Positions 40,409 through 48,700 of a DNA stretch of 52,339 bases are shown here, piece after piece. Both the position numbers and the translations under genes were made by a program. Position 1 is the first letter of the stretch, and each line of letters starts with the position of its first letter. The notes beneath the pieces are model-generated. The model worked only from the letters and a program-made list of their open reading frames with translations, was not told the DNA's origin and searched no databases. The stretch comes from Candidatus Saccharimonadota bacterium (lineage in GTDB: Bacteria; Patescibacteriota; Saccharimonadia; Saccharimonadales; Saccharimonadaceae): positions 1 through 52,339 of the forward strand of contig JAFWIU010000002.1 in NCBI GenBank assembly GCA_017514765.1, in the 5' to 3' direction.

Positions 40409-40897
40409 ATGAGAGACGATTATAACATTGAGGAAAAAGATGACGAGAGAACATTTAATAATGAGTTGACTCCAGATTGCGAAAACAGGATTTTGCCGGT
40501 TGTTGAGTACCTGGGTGAATTTAAAGCTTTGATTGATGCATGCGGACAGGTTTCGTATCACTTTAATATGAAGAAATTTGTTTCAGCTGATATTAATAAG
40601 GCAAAAAAGATTGCCTCCGCTTATCATCATGATGCTCAGTATTACACTCAACAGCTAAATGAATGGAGAGTGAAGGCAAGGCGTTCGTATGCGATTGTCG
40701 GCTTTCATGCGGCTAGACTTGGTTTTCAGATGCCAAATGAAAATGATTTTTTGAATAGTTTGGTGATCTCGAAAGATAGGCGAGCAGCTTATAAAGGCTA
40801 TCTTGATACTTGTTTGAAAAAGGAGGAACCACTTTCACCTTGTGAACTGGAAACTAAGTTTCAATGTCGTCTAAAGAAGCGCCTGAATAAGGCGTAG
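40409..40897 (+). CDS. Unknown soluble protein
   Basis: 162 residues, no signal peptide or membrane segment. An acidic start (MRDDYNIEEKDDERTF) leads into a mainly helical, mixed-charge protein with four cysteines (PDCEN, IDACGQ, DTCLKK, SPCELET with a further QCRLKK) and several His/Tyr. No family recognised. It has a consensus-like promoter, an AAGGGGG ribosome site and a strong terminator, so it is a monocistronic gene between rnc and rpsP. Confidence 0.65.
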   Translation: MRDDYNIEEKDDERTFNNELTPDCENRILPVVEYLGEFKALIDACGQVSYHFNMKKFVSADINKAKKIASAYHHDAQYYTQQLNEWRVKARRSYAIVGFHAARLGFQMPNENDFLNSLVISKDRRAAYKGYLDTCLKKEEPLSPCELETKFQCRLKKRLNKA

Positions 40898-40905
40898 TGA
40901 TTGTT

Positions 40906-40938
40906 ACCCCCAGACACTAAGTTCTGGGGGTTGATTTT
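40906..40938 (+). terminator. Terminator of the unknown gene
   Basis: ACCCCCAGA (40906-40914) pairs with TCTGGGGGT (40923-40931), then TGATTTTTTT. Confidence 0.9.
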
Positions 40939-40987
40939 TTTGTGAATATAGTTTAAAATATAGTGAGTAATTAATTTAAGGAGAAAT

Positions 40988-41359
40988 ATGCTAGCGATTC
41001 GCATGCAACGTAATGGCCGGACGCATTACCCTACGTACCGGATAGTCGTCCAAGAATCACAGCGTCATCCGCTTTCGGGACGCGTGGTTGCAGAGGTCGG
41101 CAACTATAATCCCGCAACTAAGGCTCTTACCTTGGACAAGGAAGCGGTGAAGAAATATTTAGATAACGGCGCACAGCCGTCTTCGAGAGTAGCTTTTATC
41201 TTGAAGAAGAACGGTGTGAAGTTGCCAAAGTGGTACAAAGAGCCTAAGCCTCAGAAGGCTGCGGCGAAACACGCAGATAAGCTGCGCAAGAATCAGCCAA
41301 AGGAGGAGGCTCCAGCTGAGACTCCGGCTGAAGAAGCTGCCGCTGAGAGCGAAGCATAA
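40988..41359 (+). CDS. rpsP: 30S ribosomal protein S16
   Basis: 123 residues against about 80-90 usually. MLAIRMQRNGRTHYPTYRIVV and GRVVAEVGNYNP are diagnostic. S16 stabilises the 5' domain of 16S rRNA. The extra 40 residues are a Lys/Ala/Pro/Glu tail (PKEEAPAETPAEEAAAESEA). The ribosome site is AAGGAGAAAT. The KH protein gene follows behind a terminator and promoter; rpsP and the KH gene form a conserved pair in many bacteria. Confidence 0.95.
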   Translation: MLAIRMQRNGRTHYPTYRIVVQESQRHPLSGRVVAEVGNYNPATKALTLDKEAVKKYLDNGAQPSSRVAFILKKNGVKLPKWYKEPKPQKAAAKHADKLRKNQPKEEAPAETPAEEAAAESEA

Positions 41360-41373
41360 AAATAATGTTTCTG

Positions 41374-41399
41374 AAAATAGTCCCGTGTGGGACTATTTT
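41374..41399 (+). terminator. rpsP terminator leading straight into the KH-protein promoter
   Basis: AAAATAGTCCC (41374-41384), loop GTGT, GGGACTATTTT (41389-41399). Directly after comes TGTGCTATAAT (-10 at 41405-41410). Confidence 0.88.
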
Positions 41400-41404
41400 T
41401 GTGC

Positions 41405-41410
41405 TATAAT
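41405..41410 (+). promoter_or_regulatory. -10 box of the KH-protein gene
   Basis: TATAAT with TGTGC extension, starting six bases after the rpsP terminator stem, so the terminator T-run doubles as promoter spacer. Confidence 0.7.
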
Positions 41411-41443
41411 AATAAGTATAAAGCAACTTAAAAGGAGAAAAAT

Positions 41444-41902
41444 ATGGCTACTATTGACCAACAATTCGTAGAATATATCGTAAAAACTTTAGTCAACAAT
41501 CCTGAGAAGGTAGCAATCGAGCGTACAATTGATGAAAAAGGTGTATTGCTTTCTTTAACGGTGGATCCAGATGATGTGGGACGAGTAATTGGCAAGCGTG
41601 GGGTGACGGCACAGGCGATTCGTGTGCTTTTGCGGGCGCTTGGGACGAAGCAAGATGCAAGATATAATCTGAAGATTGTGAATACCGATAGTGAAGGTAA
41701 TGAGTTGCGTGCGGAAAAGCACGAGGCGCCAGCGAAGGAAGAAAAAGATGAGCCGGTTGAGGAAGAGAATGCGGAAGTTGAAGAAGTAGAAGAAGTTGAC
41801 GAGGAAGAGCCAGAGGACGAAGATGAGTCAGAAGAGGAGACTTCAGAGTTAGCTGAGAAGACACGTGCAGAGTTGGCGGATTTGGACGATCTTGATATAT
41901 AA
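41444..41902 (+). CDS. khpA: KH-domain RNA-binding protein with acidic tail (KhpA-like)
   Basis: 152 residues; the normal family length is about 75-80. Residues 1-85 are the KH domain: FVEYIVKTLVNNPEKV and DDVGRVIGKRGVTAQAIRVLLRA, with the GKRG loop that grips RNA. The rest is a long Glu/Asp-rich tail (EEVEEVDEEEPEDEDESEEE) ending AELADLDDLDI. KhpA with KhpB binds many RNAs and affects cell division in Firmicutes. The acidic tail is unusual and might mimic nucleic acid or bind a basic partner. The ribosome site is AAAAGGAGAAAA. Confidence 0.88.
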   Translation: MATIDQQFVEYIVKTLVNNPEKVAIERTIDEKGVLLSLTVDPDDVGRVIGKRGVTAQAIRVLLRALGTKQDARYNLKIVNTDSEGNELRAEKHEAPAKEEKDEPVEEENAEVEEVEEVDEEEPEDEDESEEETSELAEKTRAELADLDDLDI

Positions 41903-41911
41903 ATGCCTATT

Positions 41912-41996
41912 AAAATCCGCCATCTCGGCGTTTTTCCTTGCTCACTCGTCCAATAGACGCGTTTCGCTCGGGCAAAACACTAATCTGGCGGATTTT
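41912..41996. other. Large hairpin element between the KH gene and rpoB
   Basis: AAAATCCGCCA (41912-41922) pairs with TGGCGGATTTTT (41986-41997). The 63-base interior is GC-richer than its surroundings and has small stems (CGTC-CAATA-GACG). It may terminate the KH transcript, since TTTTT follows the right arm, but the loop is far longer than usual. No clear sequence match to the pheT/leuS elements. Confidence 0.55.
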
Positions 41997-42023
41997 TCTA
42001 GGAATTTATGGTAAAAATTGTGC

Positions 42024-42051
42024 TTGACAATTAAACACGAGCGTGTATAAT
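42024..42051 (+). promoter_or_regulatory. Consensus promoter upstream of rpoB
   Basis: TTGACA (42024-42029), 16 bp, TATAAT (42046-42051). The transcript would begin near 42058 and meet a strong terminator about 100 bases on. Confidence 0.8.
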
Positions 42052-42057
42052 TAGAGG

Positions 42058-42157
42058 TAAGCTAACTAACTGCGAGTTTGCTTAAACAAAAACAAATTGG
42101 GTTGAGAGCTTATATATGTCTGAAAAATCCTCTTTAAGTTGAGAAAGAGGATTTTTT
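42058..42157 (+). ncRNA. Candidate 100-nt leader or small RNA with mini-ORF and terminator
   Basis: Between a consensus promoter and a perfect 13-bp terminator (AAAAATCCTCTTT 42123-42135 with AAAGAGGATTTTT 42144-42156). A 5' stem pairs TAAGC (42058-42062) with GCTTA (42080-42084), with AACT/AGTT inside. A mini-ORF, MSEKSSLS (42116-42142), with four serines in eight codons, runs across the left arm of the terminator. It could be a free small RNA, or an attenuator controlling rpoBC. Confidence 0.5.
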
Positions 42158-42239
42158 GGTGGTAGATGGTTAAAATACAATAGTAAAATAGTCTTGTGTT
42201 TTGGGCGGAAGTGTGATAGCATTAGATATAAGAAGTAGT

Positions 42240-42396
42240 GTGCCCTATTTTTGTAACTTGTGGGACTTGGCGAGTCCCAGGGGGAGATAGGACAGTAATC
42301 TTCGGCGCTGAGATATTTGATGAGAATACCCTTTGGAGTTAGGTATGCTCAGGAAGTATCAAAAAAGATTAATAACACTAATATAAAAGAGGTAAA
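42240..42396 (+). promoter_or_regulatory. Structured 5' leader of rpoB
   Basis: About 155 bases without an ORF. GGGACT-TGGCG-AGTCCC is a perfect hairpin near 42263-42279, enclosed by CCTAT/ATAGG. TACC/GGTA pairing follows near 42327-42345. A weak promoter (TTGTGT, 17 bp, TAGCAT) lies just upstream near 42193-42221. The rpoB ribosome site is AAAGAGG. An autogenous or ribosomal-protein-type control site is possible; no known family recognised. Confidence 0.4.
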
Positions 42397-45300
42397 ATGG
42401 CTACAAAACCAAAGCAAGGTGAGAGAGTATTCTTCACCGAAGGTGACCAATCGCTCCCAATCCCTGATTTGACGCAGCATCAGAAGGATTCTTGGGAAGA
42501 TTTTGTCAAAAATGGCCTCAGGGAAGTTTTTGCGGAGTTAAATCCGATTGATGACTATACCGGTCAGAAACTTTCACTTAGGTTCAAAGATTATTATTTT
42601 AAAGATCCGAAGGAGACGGAGCAGGAAGCAAAGTACAATTTGGCGACCTATGAGGCTCCCCTACACGTCTTGGTGGAACTAGAAAACAAAACTACCGGCG
42701 AGAAGAAGGAACAGGATATTTACTTCGGTGATTATCCGTGGATGACTGAGCGGGCGACGTTTATCATTAATGGTACGGAGCGTGTGATTGTGTCACAGTT
42801 GATTCGTTCGGCTGGGGTATTTTTCAGTGCGGAAATGATTGGCACTCGCAATTACTACGGTGCTAAGGTGATTCCTGGTCGTGGTGCTTGGCTTGAGTTC
42901 GAGACGGCGGCGAATAACGCAATTTATGTCAAGATTGATCGACGACGCAAGATTCCGGTCACAACTTTCCTAAGAGCTCTAGGACTGAGCAAATCTGAAA
43001 TAAAGGATAAGTTTAAAGATGTTGACAATGGCGAGAAGAGATATATCGATGTAACCCTCGAGAAGGATACTACTTCAAATCAGGGTGAAGCATTACTTGA
43101 GGTTTATCGCCGGATTCGTCCAGGTGACCTAGCTACGGTAGAGAATGCGAAATCGATGATTGAGCGCATGTTCTTCGATGCAAAGCGCTATGACTATTCC
43201 AATGTAGGTCGTTTTAAGATTAATCGTCGACTTGGCTTTGACACGCCAAATGATCCAGCACATCGTACTTTGCAGATGGAAGATGTGGTGGCGATTATTT
43301 CGGAAATTATTCGTTTGAACAATACGCAGGAGCCGGCAGATGATATCGACTCGCTGTCGAATCGTCGTGTGAAACTAGTAGGCGAATTGGTACAGCGCCA
43401 GTTCCGACTAGGTATGCTTAGATTACAGCGTAATATTCTTGATAGAATGTCAATGGCTAGCGCAGAGGAAGTTACGCCTTCTCAGTTGCTGAACTCGCGT
43501 CCAGTGGTAGCAGCGGTGAAGGAGTTTTTCGCTACCTCACAGCTTTCACAGTTGATGGATGAGGTAAATCCGTTTTCGGAGTTGGCGCACAAGAGGCGTC
43601 TAAGCTCGATGGGTCCTGGTGGCTTGACTCGGGAACGGGCTGGATTCGATGTGCGTGATGCTCACCCGACACACTATGGTCGTATCTGTACGGTAGAGAC
43701 GCCAGAAGGTGGTAACGTGGGTCTCGTGCTTAACTTTGCGACTTACGCCAGAGTCAATGAGTATGGTTTCATTGAAGCGCCTTACCGAGTAGTGAAAAAT
43801 GGTAAAGTGACCGATGAAGTAGTCTATATGGATGCCGAGACGGAGCAAGATCAGATTATCGCTGATGCTTCAGTGAAGTTAGATAAAAACGGTAAGTTTA
43901 CGGAAGACTGGGTGTCCGCTCGGGTGCATGGTACGCCAGCTCAAGTAGAAGCCAGCAGGGTGACCCATATTGATGCGGCACATAAAGAGATTCTTGGTGT
44001 ATCTGCGTCCTTGATTCCGTTCGTAGAGAAAAACCGTGTCGACCGTTCGTTGATGGCTTGCGCAATGCAGAAGCAAGCAGTACCGCTATTACGTCAAGAC
44101 AATCCGATCGTGGGTACTGGTATAGAGCGTGAAGTTGCTAAGAATACTTCACAGCTAATCATGGCCTCTGGTAACGGTGTAGTGAAGAAGGCCGACGGAG
44201 AATCGGTGATAGTGACTTACGACAAGGGTGGCGATCGAGAATACAAATTGCAACACTTTGAGAAAACCAATGACGACCGTTGCTACAATCAGCGCTGTGT
44301 AGTAGCGAGAGGTCAGAAGGTAAAGAAAGGTGATACTTTGATTGAGGGTGCTTCAATTCATGACGGTGAGTTGGCGCTTGGTCGTGATCTCTTGGTGGCG
44401 TTTATGCCATGGCGAGGTTACAACATGGATGACGCGATTGTAATTTCGAACCGCTTGGTAGAAGATGATACTTTGACCTCAATTAATATTAAAGATTTTG
44501 ATGTAGAGGTGCGTGAGACTAAGCTAGGTCCTGAGCAGGTAACGCGGGACATTCCGAACGTATCTGAACATGCACTCAGACATTTGGGTGAAGATGGTAT
44601 CGTAACAGTAGGCTCTGAGGTGTCCAATGGTGATATCTTGGTAGGTAAAATTACACCTAAGGGTGAGCAAGAATTAAGTTCAGAGGAACGGTTGCTACGC
44701 GCAATCTTCGGTGAGAAAGCTAAAGATGTACGCGATACTTCTGTACGGATGAACGGTTCATCAACTGGCAAGGTAGTCGACGTACGCATATACACACGCG
44801 AACAAGGACACGAATTGAAAGCCGGTGTGATTATGCAGATTAAGATCTTCGTAGCAGAGATGCGTAAGATTGGCGTGGGTGATAAGCTAGCCGGTCGTCA
44901 CGGTAATAAGGGTGTGGTATCGAGAGTGTTACCAGTAGAAGATATGCCATTTATGGAAGACGGTACGCCAATCGATATCGTGCTTTCACCGATGGGTGTG
45001 CCTTCACGTATGAATCTCGGTCAGCTGTTCGAGACGCACTTAGGTATGGCAGCTAGAGCGCTTGGCTATACAGTAGCGACACCATCATTTAACGGTGTGC
45101 CAGATGAAAAGATTTCTTCGGAGCTTGAGAAGGCTGGTTTTGCCGGTGACGGTAGGGTACAACTTTATGATGGTTTGACTGGTGAGCCATTTGAAGAGAG
45201 AACATCGGTAGGTGTGATGCATATGTTGAAGCTTCATCACATGGTGGAAGACAAGATTCACGCTCGTTCGACTGGTCCTTACACGATGGTGACACAGCAG

Positions 45301-45777
45301 CCGCTCGGTGGTAAAGCGCAAAATGGTGGTCAGCGTTTCGGGGAAATGGAGGTGTGGGCACTCGAAGCTTATGGTGCAGCCACTACTTTGCAAGAAATGC
45401 TTACCATTAAGTCAGACGATGTTTATGGACGTGCGAAGGCTTACGAAGCGATTATTAAGCATGAACCGATTGAAGGACCGAAGTTGCCAGAAGGTTTCAA
45501 TGTGTTAGTAAAAGAGCTACAAGGCTTAGGTCTTAAAGTAGACTTGTTGGATCACGGCGAATCGGCCGATGCAGGCGACGTAATCGAAAAGACGTCAAGA
45601 GAAATTGAGAAAAACAAAGATGATCAATCCATCTATGATCAGCATAAAAAGGAAACCGAACCGCAAATCTTAGACCTCGATGATTCAGAGGCGGAAGCAA
45701 TGATGGCGGAAGAAGGTGTAGAAATAACAGAGGTAGACGAGACGGATGGTACAGTCGACCTCGGAGAGGAGTTCTAA
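42397..45777 (+). CDS. rpoB: DNA-directed RNA polymerase beta subunit
   Basis: 1126 residues, a compact beta lacking some lineage-specific insertions. It forms one half of the active-site cleft. Conserved parts include the rifampicin-pocket segment SQLSQLMDEVNP, HKRRLSSMGPGGLTRERAGF, and later KIGVGDKLAGRHGNKGVVS and the C-terminal EMEVWALEAYGA. In the rifampicin region the usual Asp, His and Ser positions are kept, but the Pro in VCPIETPEG is Thr (ICTVETPEG). The C-terminal 60 residues are acidic. rpoC starts one base after its stop. rplJ/rplL are not upstream as they often are. Confidence 0.97.
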   Translation: MATKPKQGERVFFTEGDQSLPIPDLTQHQKDSWEDFVKNGLREVFAELNPIDDYTGQKLSLRFKDYYFKDPKETEQEAKYNLATYEAPLHVLVELENKTTGEKKEQDIYFGDYPWMTERATFIINGTERVIVSQLIRSAGVFFSAEMIGTRNYYGAKVIPGRGAWLEFETAANNAIYVKIDRRRKIPVTTFLRALGLSKSEIKDKFKDVDNGEKRYIDVTLEKDTTSNQGEALLEVYRRIRPGDLATVENAKSMIERMFFDAKRYDYSNVGRFKINRRLGFDTPNDPAHRTLQMEDVVAIISEIIRLNNTQEPADDIDSLSNRRVKLVGELVQRQFRLGMLRLQRNILDRMSMASAEEVTPSQLLNSRPVVAAVKEFFATSQLSQLMDEVNPFSELAHKRRLSSMGPGGLTRERAGFDVRDAHPTHYGRICTVETPEGGNVGLVLNFATYARVNEYGFIEAPYRVVKNGKVTDEVVYMDAETEQDQIIADASVKLDKNGKFTEDWVSARVHGTPAQVEASRVTHIDAAHKEILGVSASLIPFVEKNRVDRSLMACAMQKQAVPLLRQDNPIVGTGIEREVAKNTSQLIMASGNGVVKKADGESVIVTYDKGGDREYKLQHFEKTNDDRCYNQRCVVARGQKVKKGDTLIEGASIHDGELALGRDLLVAFMPWRGYNMDDAIVISNRLVEDDTLTSINIKDFDVEVRETKLGPEQVTRDIPNVSEHALRHLGEDGIVTVGSEVSNGDILVGKITPKGEQELSSEERLLRAIFGEKAKDVRDTSVRMNGSSTGKVVDVRIYTREQGHELKAGVIMQIKIFVAEMRKIGVGDKLAGRHGNKGVVSRVLPVEDMPFMEDGTPIDIVLSPMGVPSRMNLGQLFETHLGMAARALGYTVATPSFNGVPDEKISSELEKAGFAGDGRVQLYDGLTGEPFEERTSVGVMHMLKLHHMVEDKIHARSTGPYTMVTQQPLGGKAQNGGQRFGEMEVWALEAYGAATTLQEMLTIKSDDVYGRAKAYEAIIKHEPIEGPKLPEGFNVLVKELQGLGLKVDLLDHGESADAGDVIEKTSREIEKNKDDQSIYDQHKKETEPQILDLDDSEAEAMMAEEGVEITEVDETDGTVDLGEEF

Positions 45778-45778
45778 T

Positions 45779-48700
45779 ATGGCGTGGATGGACAATTTTA
45801 TCAGCGCTTCGGATTTCGATTCGATTAGACTGACGGTGGCTAGTCGTGACGATATCTTGAACTGGAGCTATGGTGAAGTAACCAAGCCCGAGACGATTAA
45901 TTATCGTACTCAGAAGCCAGAACGCGATGGTCTATTCTGTGAAAGGATTTTCGGACCAACTAAAGATATTAACCCGCACGACTCAAAGCTGAAAGGTGTA
46001 AGGTCGCGTGAAGCTGCAGTAGATAAGGAAGGTAATCTTGTTACTAAATCTATTACACGTAGGGAACGGATGGGCCATATTGCGTTAGCAGCGCCAGTGG
46101 CGCATATCTGGTTTATGCGTGGTGTACCTTCGGCTTTGTCGCTACTTCTGGATATTACAGTCAAGAATATTGAGAAAGTAGTGTACTTTGCAACTTATCT
46201 TATTATCGATGCTAAGACTGATGAGATACAAAAAGCGCTCGAGAGTTTGGAAAGCCAGACGATGGCAGCGCGTGAGGCGATTAAATTGCGCTACGAAAAG
46301 GATGCAAAGGCAGAAGGTGCCAATGTCAAAGCTTTGGCTGAGGCGCAAGCTAATGAGCTAGAAGAGTTAGAAGCGGATTATATCGCTAGGAAGACCAGTC
46401 TTGAATCGTTTAAGAAGGGTAATACAATTACAGAGGTGGAATACCGCAATTTGCCGGAGGAATATGAAGATTACATTACGGTAGAAATGGGTGCTTCGGC
46501 GATTAAGCGATTGCTTGATGAGATCGATCTCGATAAATTGATTGAAGATCTGAGAGCAGAAGAAGCGGAAGCTAAAGGCCAAAAAGAGAAGAAAATCCAG
46601 AAGAGGTTGAAGACTCTTGAGGGGATGCAAGCAGCTGGAATTAAACCTGAGGATTTGATTCTGACGGTAATTCCGGTGATTCCTCCGGATTTACGTCCGA
46701 TGATTGCATTGCCTGGTGGTCGTTTTGCTACTTCCGATTTGAACGATTTGTATCGTCGAGTGATTAACCGTAATAATCGGTTAAAGAAATTACTTGATTT
46801 GAACGCACCAGAGGTGATTTGCCGTAATGAGATGAGGATGCTACAAGAGGCGGTGGATGCGTTGATTGATAATTCGGCGGCGCATGGCTCACGTGGTGTC
46901 AATTCGACTAATGGGCGACGTAAATTGAAATCTTTGTCAGACCTCTTAAAGGGTAAGCAGGGACGTTTCCGTCAGAATTTGCTGGGTAAGCGTGTGGATT
47001 ATTCTGGTCGTTCGGTGATCGTGGTAGGTCCAGAATTGAAGTTGAACGAGTGTGGTCTTCCGAAACAAATGGCGCTTGAACTCTTTAAGCCGTTTGTGAT
47101 TTCGTGGTTGATTGGTAATGAATATGCTAATAACATCCGTTCAGCATCGCGTTTGATCGAATCGAAGGAAACGGTAGTGTGGGATGCGCTTGACGAGGTA
47201 ATTAAGGGTAAATATGTACTCTTGAACCGTGCGCCGTCGCTACACCGTTTGTCGGTACAGGCTTTCCAGCCGAGATTGATTGAAGGTAAAGCGATTAAGC
47301 TGCATCCGCTCGTAGCGTCTGGGTTTAACGCGGACTACGATGGTGACCAGATGGCGGTACATCTACCTTTGTCTGATGCTGCACAAGCTGAGGCGAAGGA
47401 ATTGATGTCGGCTTCGAAGAATCTATTGAAGCCTGCTGATGGTTCGCCGGTGCTAGCGATTTATCAAGACGTGGTGCTCGGTGCCTATTATTTGACCTAT
47501 GACAAGCCTGGTACTGATACGGGTGAGCCAAAAGCGTTTTCGAGTGTATATGAAGCGGAAATGGCTTACGATCAGGGTATTATCGCGCTTCAGACGCCAA
47601 TTCGAGTATTTGCGAAGAAGGAAATTCGTGACACTACTCTCGGTCGGGTGATCTTCAATGAGATTTTGCCAGCTGACTATCCATATGATAACTCAGTACA
47701 GACCAAGAAGCATTTGTCGAAAGTGATGGCGGATATCTTTGATTTGTACGGATCAGAAGTGATGGTGAAGACAGCTGATGATTTGAAGGATTTGGCATTT
47801 GAGTATGAAACGATTGCGTCGATCTCAACTGCTAAGGACGATTATCCGACTTATGATGAGATTGATGACTTCATCGCGGAAGGTGATGCTAAGACTGCTA
47901 TGATTCAGCAAGACTTTAATGATGGTTTGACGACTGAGGAAGAGCGACATAAGTTAACCGTAGCAAACTGGCGTGATATTGATAAGAAGATCTCGGAGTT
48001 CTTGCAGAGCAAATTGTCTGAAATGGATACTGATATCGCGGTAATGGTGAACTCAGGTGCTCGTGGTAATATTTCCAATATCAAGCTTGCTTCGGCAGAG
48101 ATTGGTATCATGGTGGATATCAACAACAACGAGATTGAGCTTCCGGTGAAGTCGTCGTACAAGAAGGGTCTTAATACTCTGGAATCCTTTATCGCGACAC
48201 GAGGTGCGCGTCAAGGTCAGGTGTCAACGGCACTTCGTACGGCTGACTCTGGTTATCTCACGCGTCGCTTGGTGGATGTGTCGCAAGACGTCTTTACGAC
48301 AGATGAAGAAGCCCCTGATCCAGGATTTGAGGTTTATCGCAATGAAAGTGAGCTGTCGGGAATTGGTTTTGCAGCAAGATTAGCTGGTCGCTATACGGCG
48401 GAACCAGTACCTGGCTATCTTGAAGCGGATGAACTAATCACGAAGGAAATGGCTGAGCAGCTTGAGGCGGATGAAAAGGTTGAATCGGTGAAGATTCAGT
48501 CGATTCTATCAACAACAGCAGTGGAAGGTGTACCGCGCAAGGCTTATGGTGTCGATATGTCGACTCGTGCGCTCGTAGCGGCTAATGAACCAGTTGGTGT
48601 GATTGCAGCGCAATCACTCGGTGAGCCTGGTACGCAGCTAACACTTGATACCAAGCACGGTTCTGGTGTGGCGGGTTCTGGTGCAATCGCTCGAGGTCTT

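Noticed and set aside
42160-42260. rplJ-rplL genes upstream of rpoB
   Set aside because: No frame matching L10 or L7/L12 exists in the interval; it is non-coding leader.
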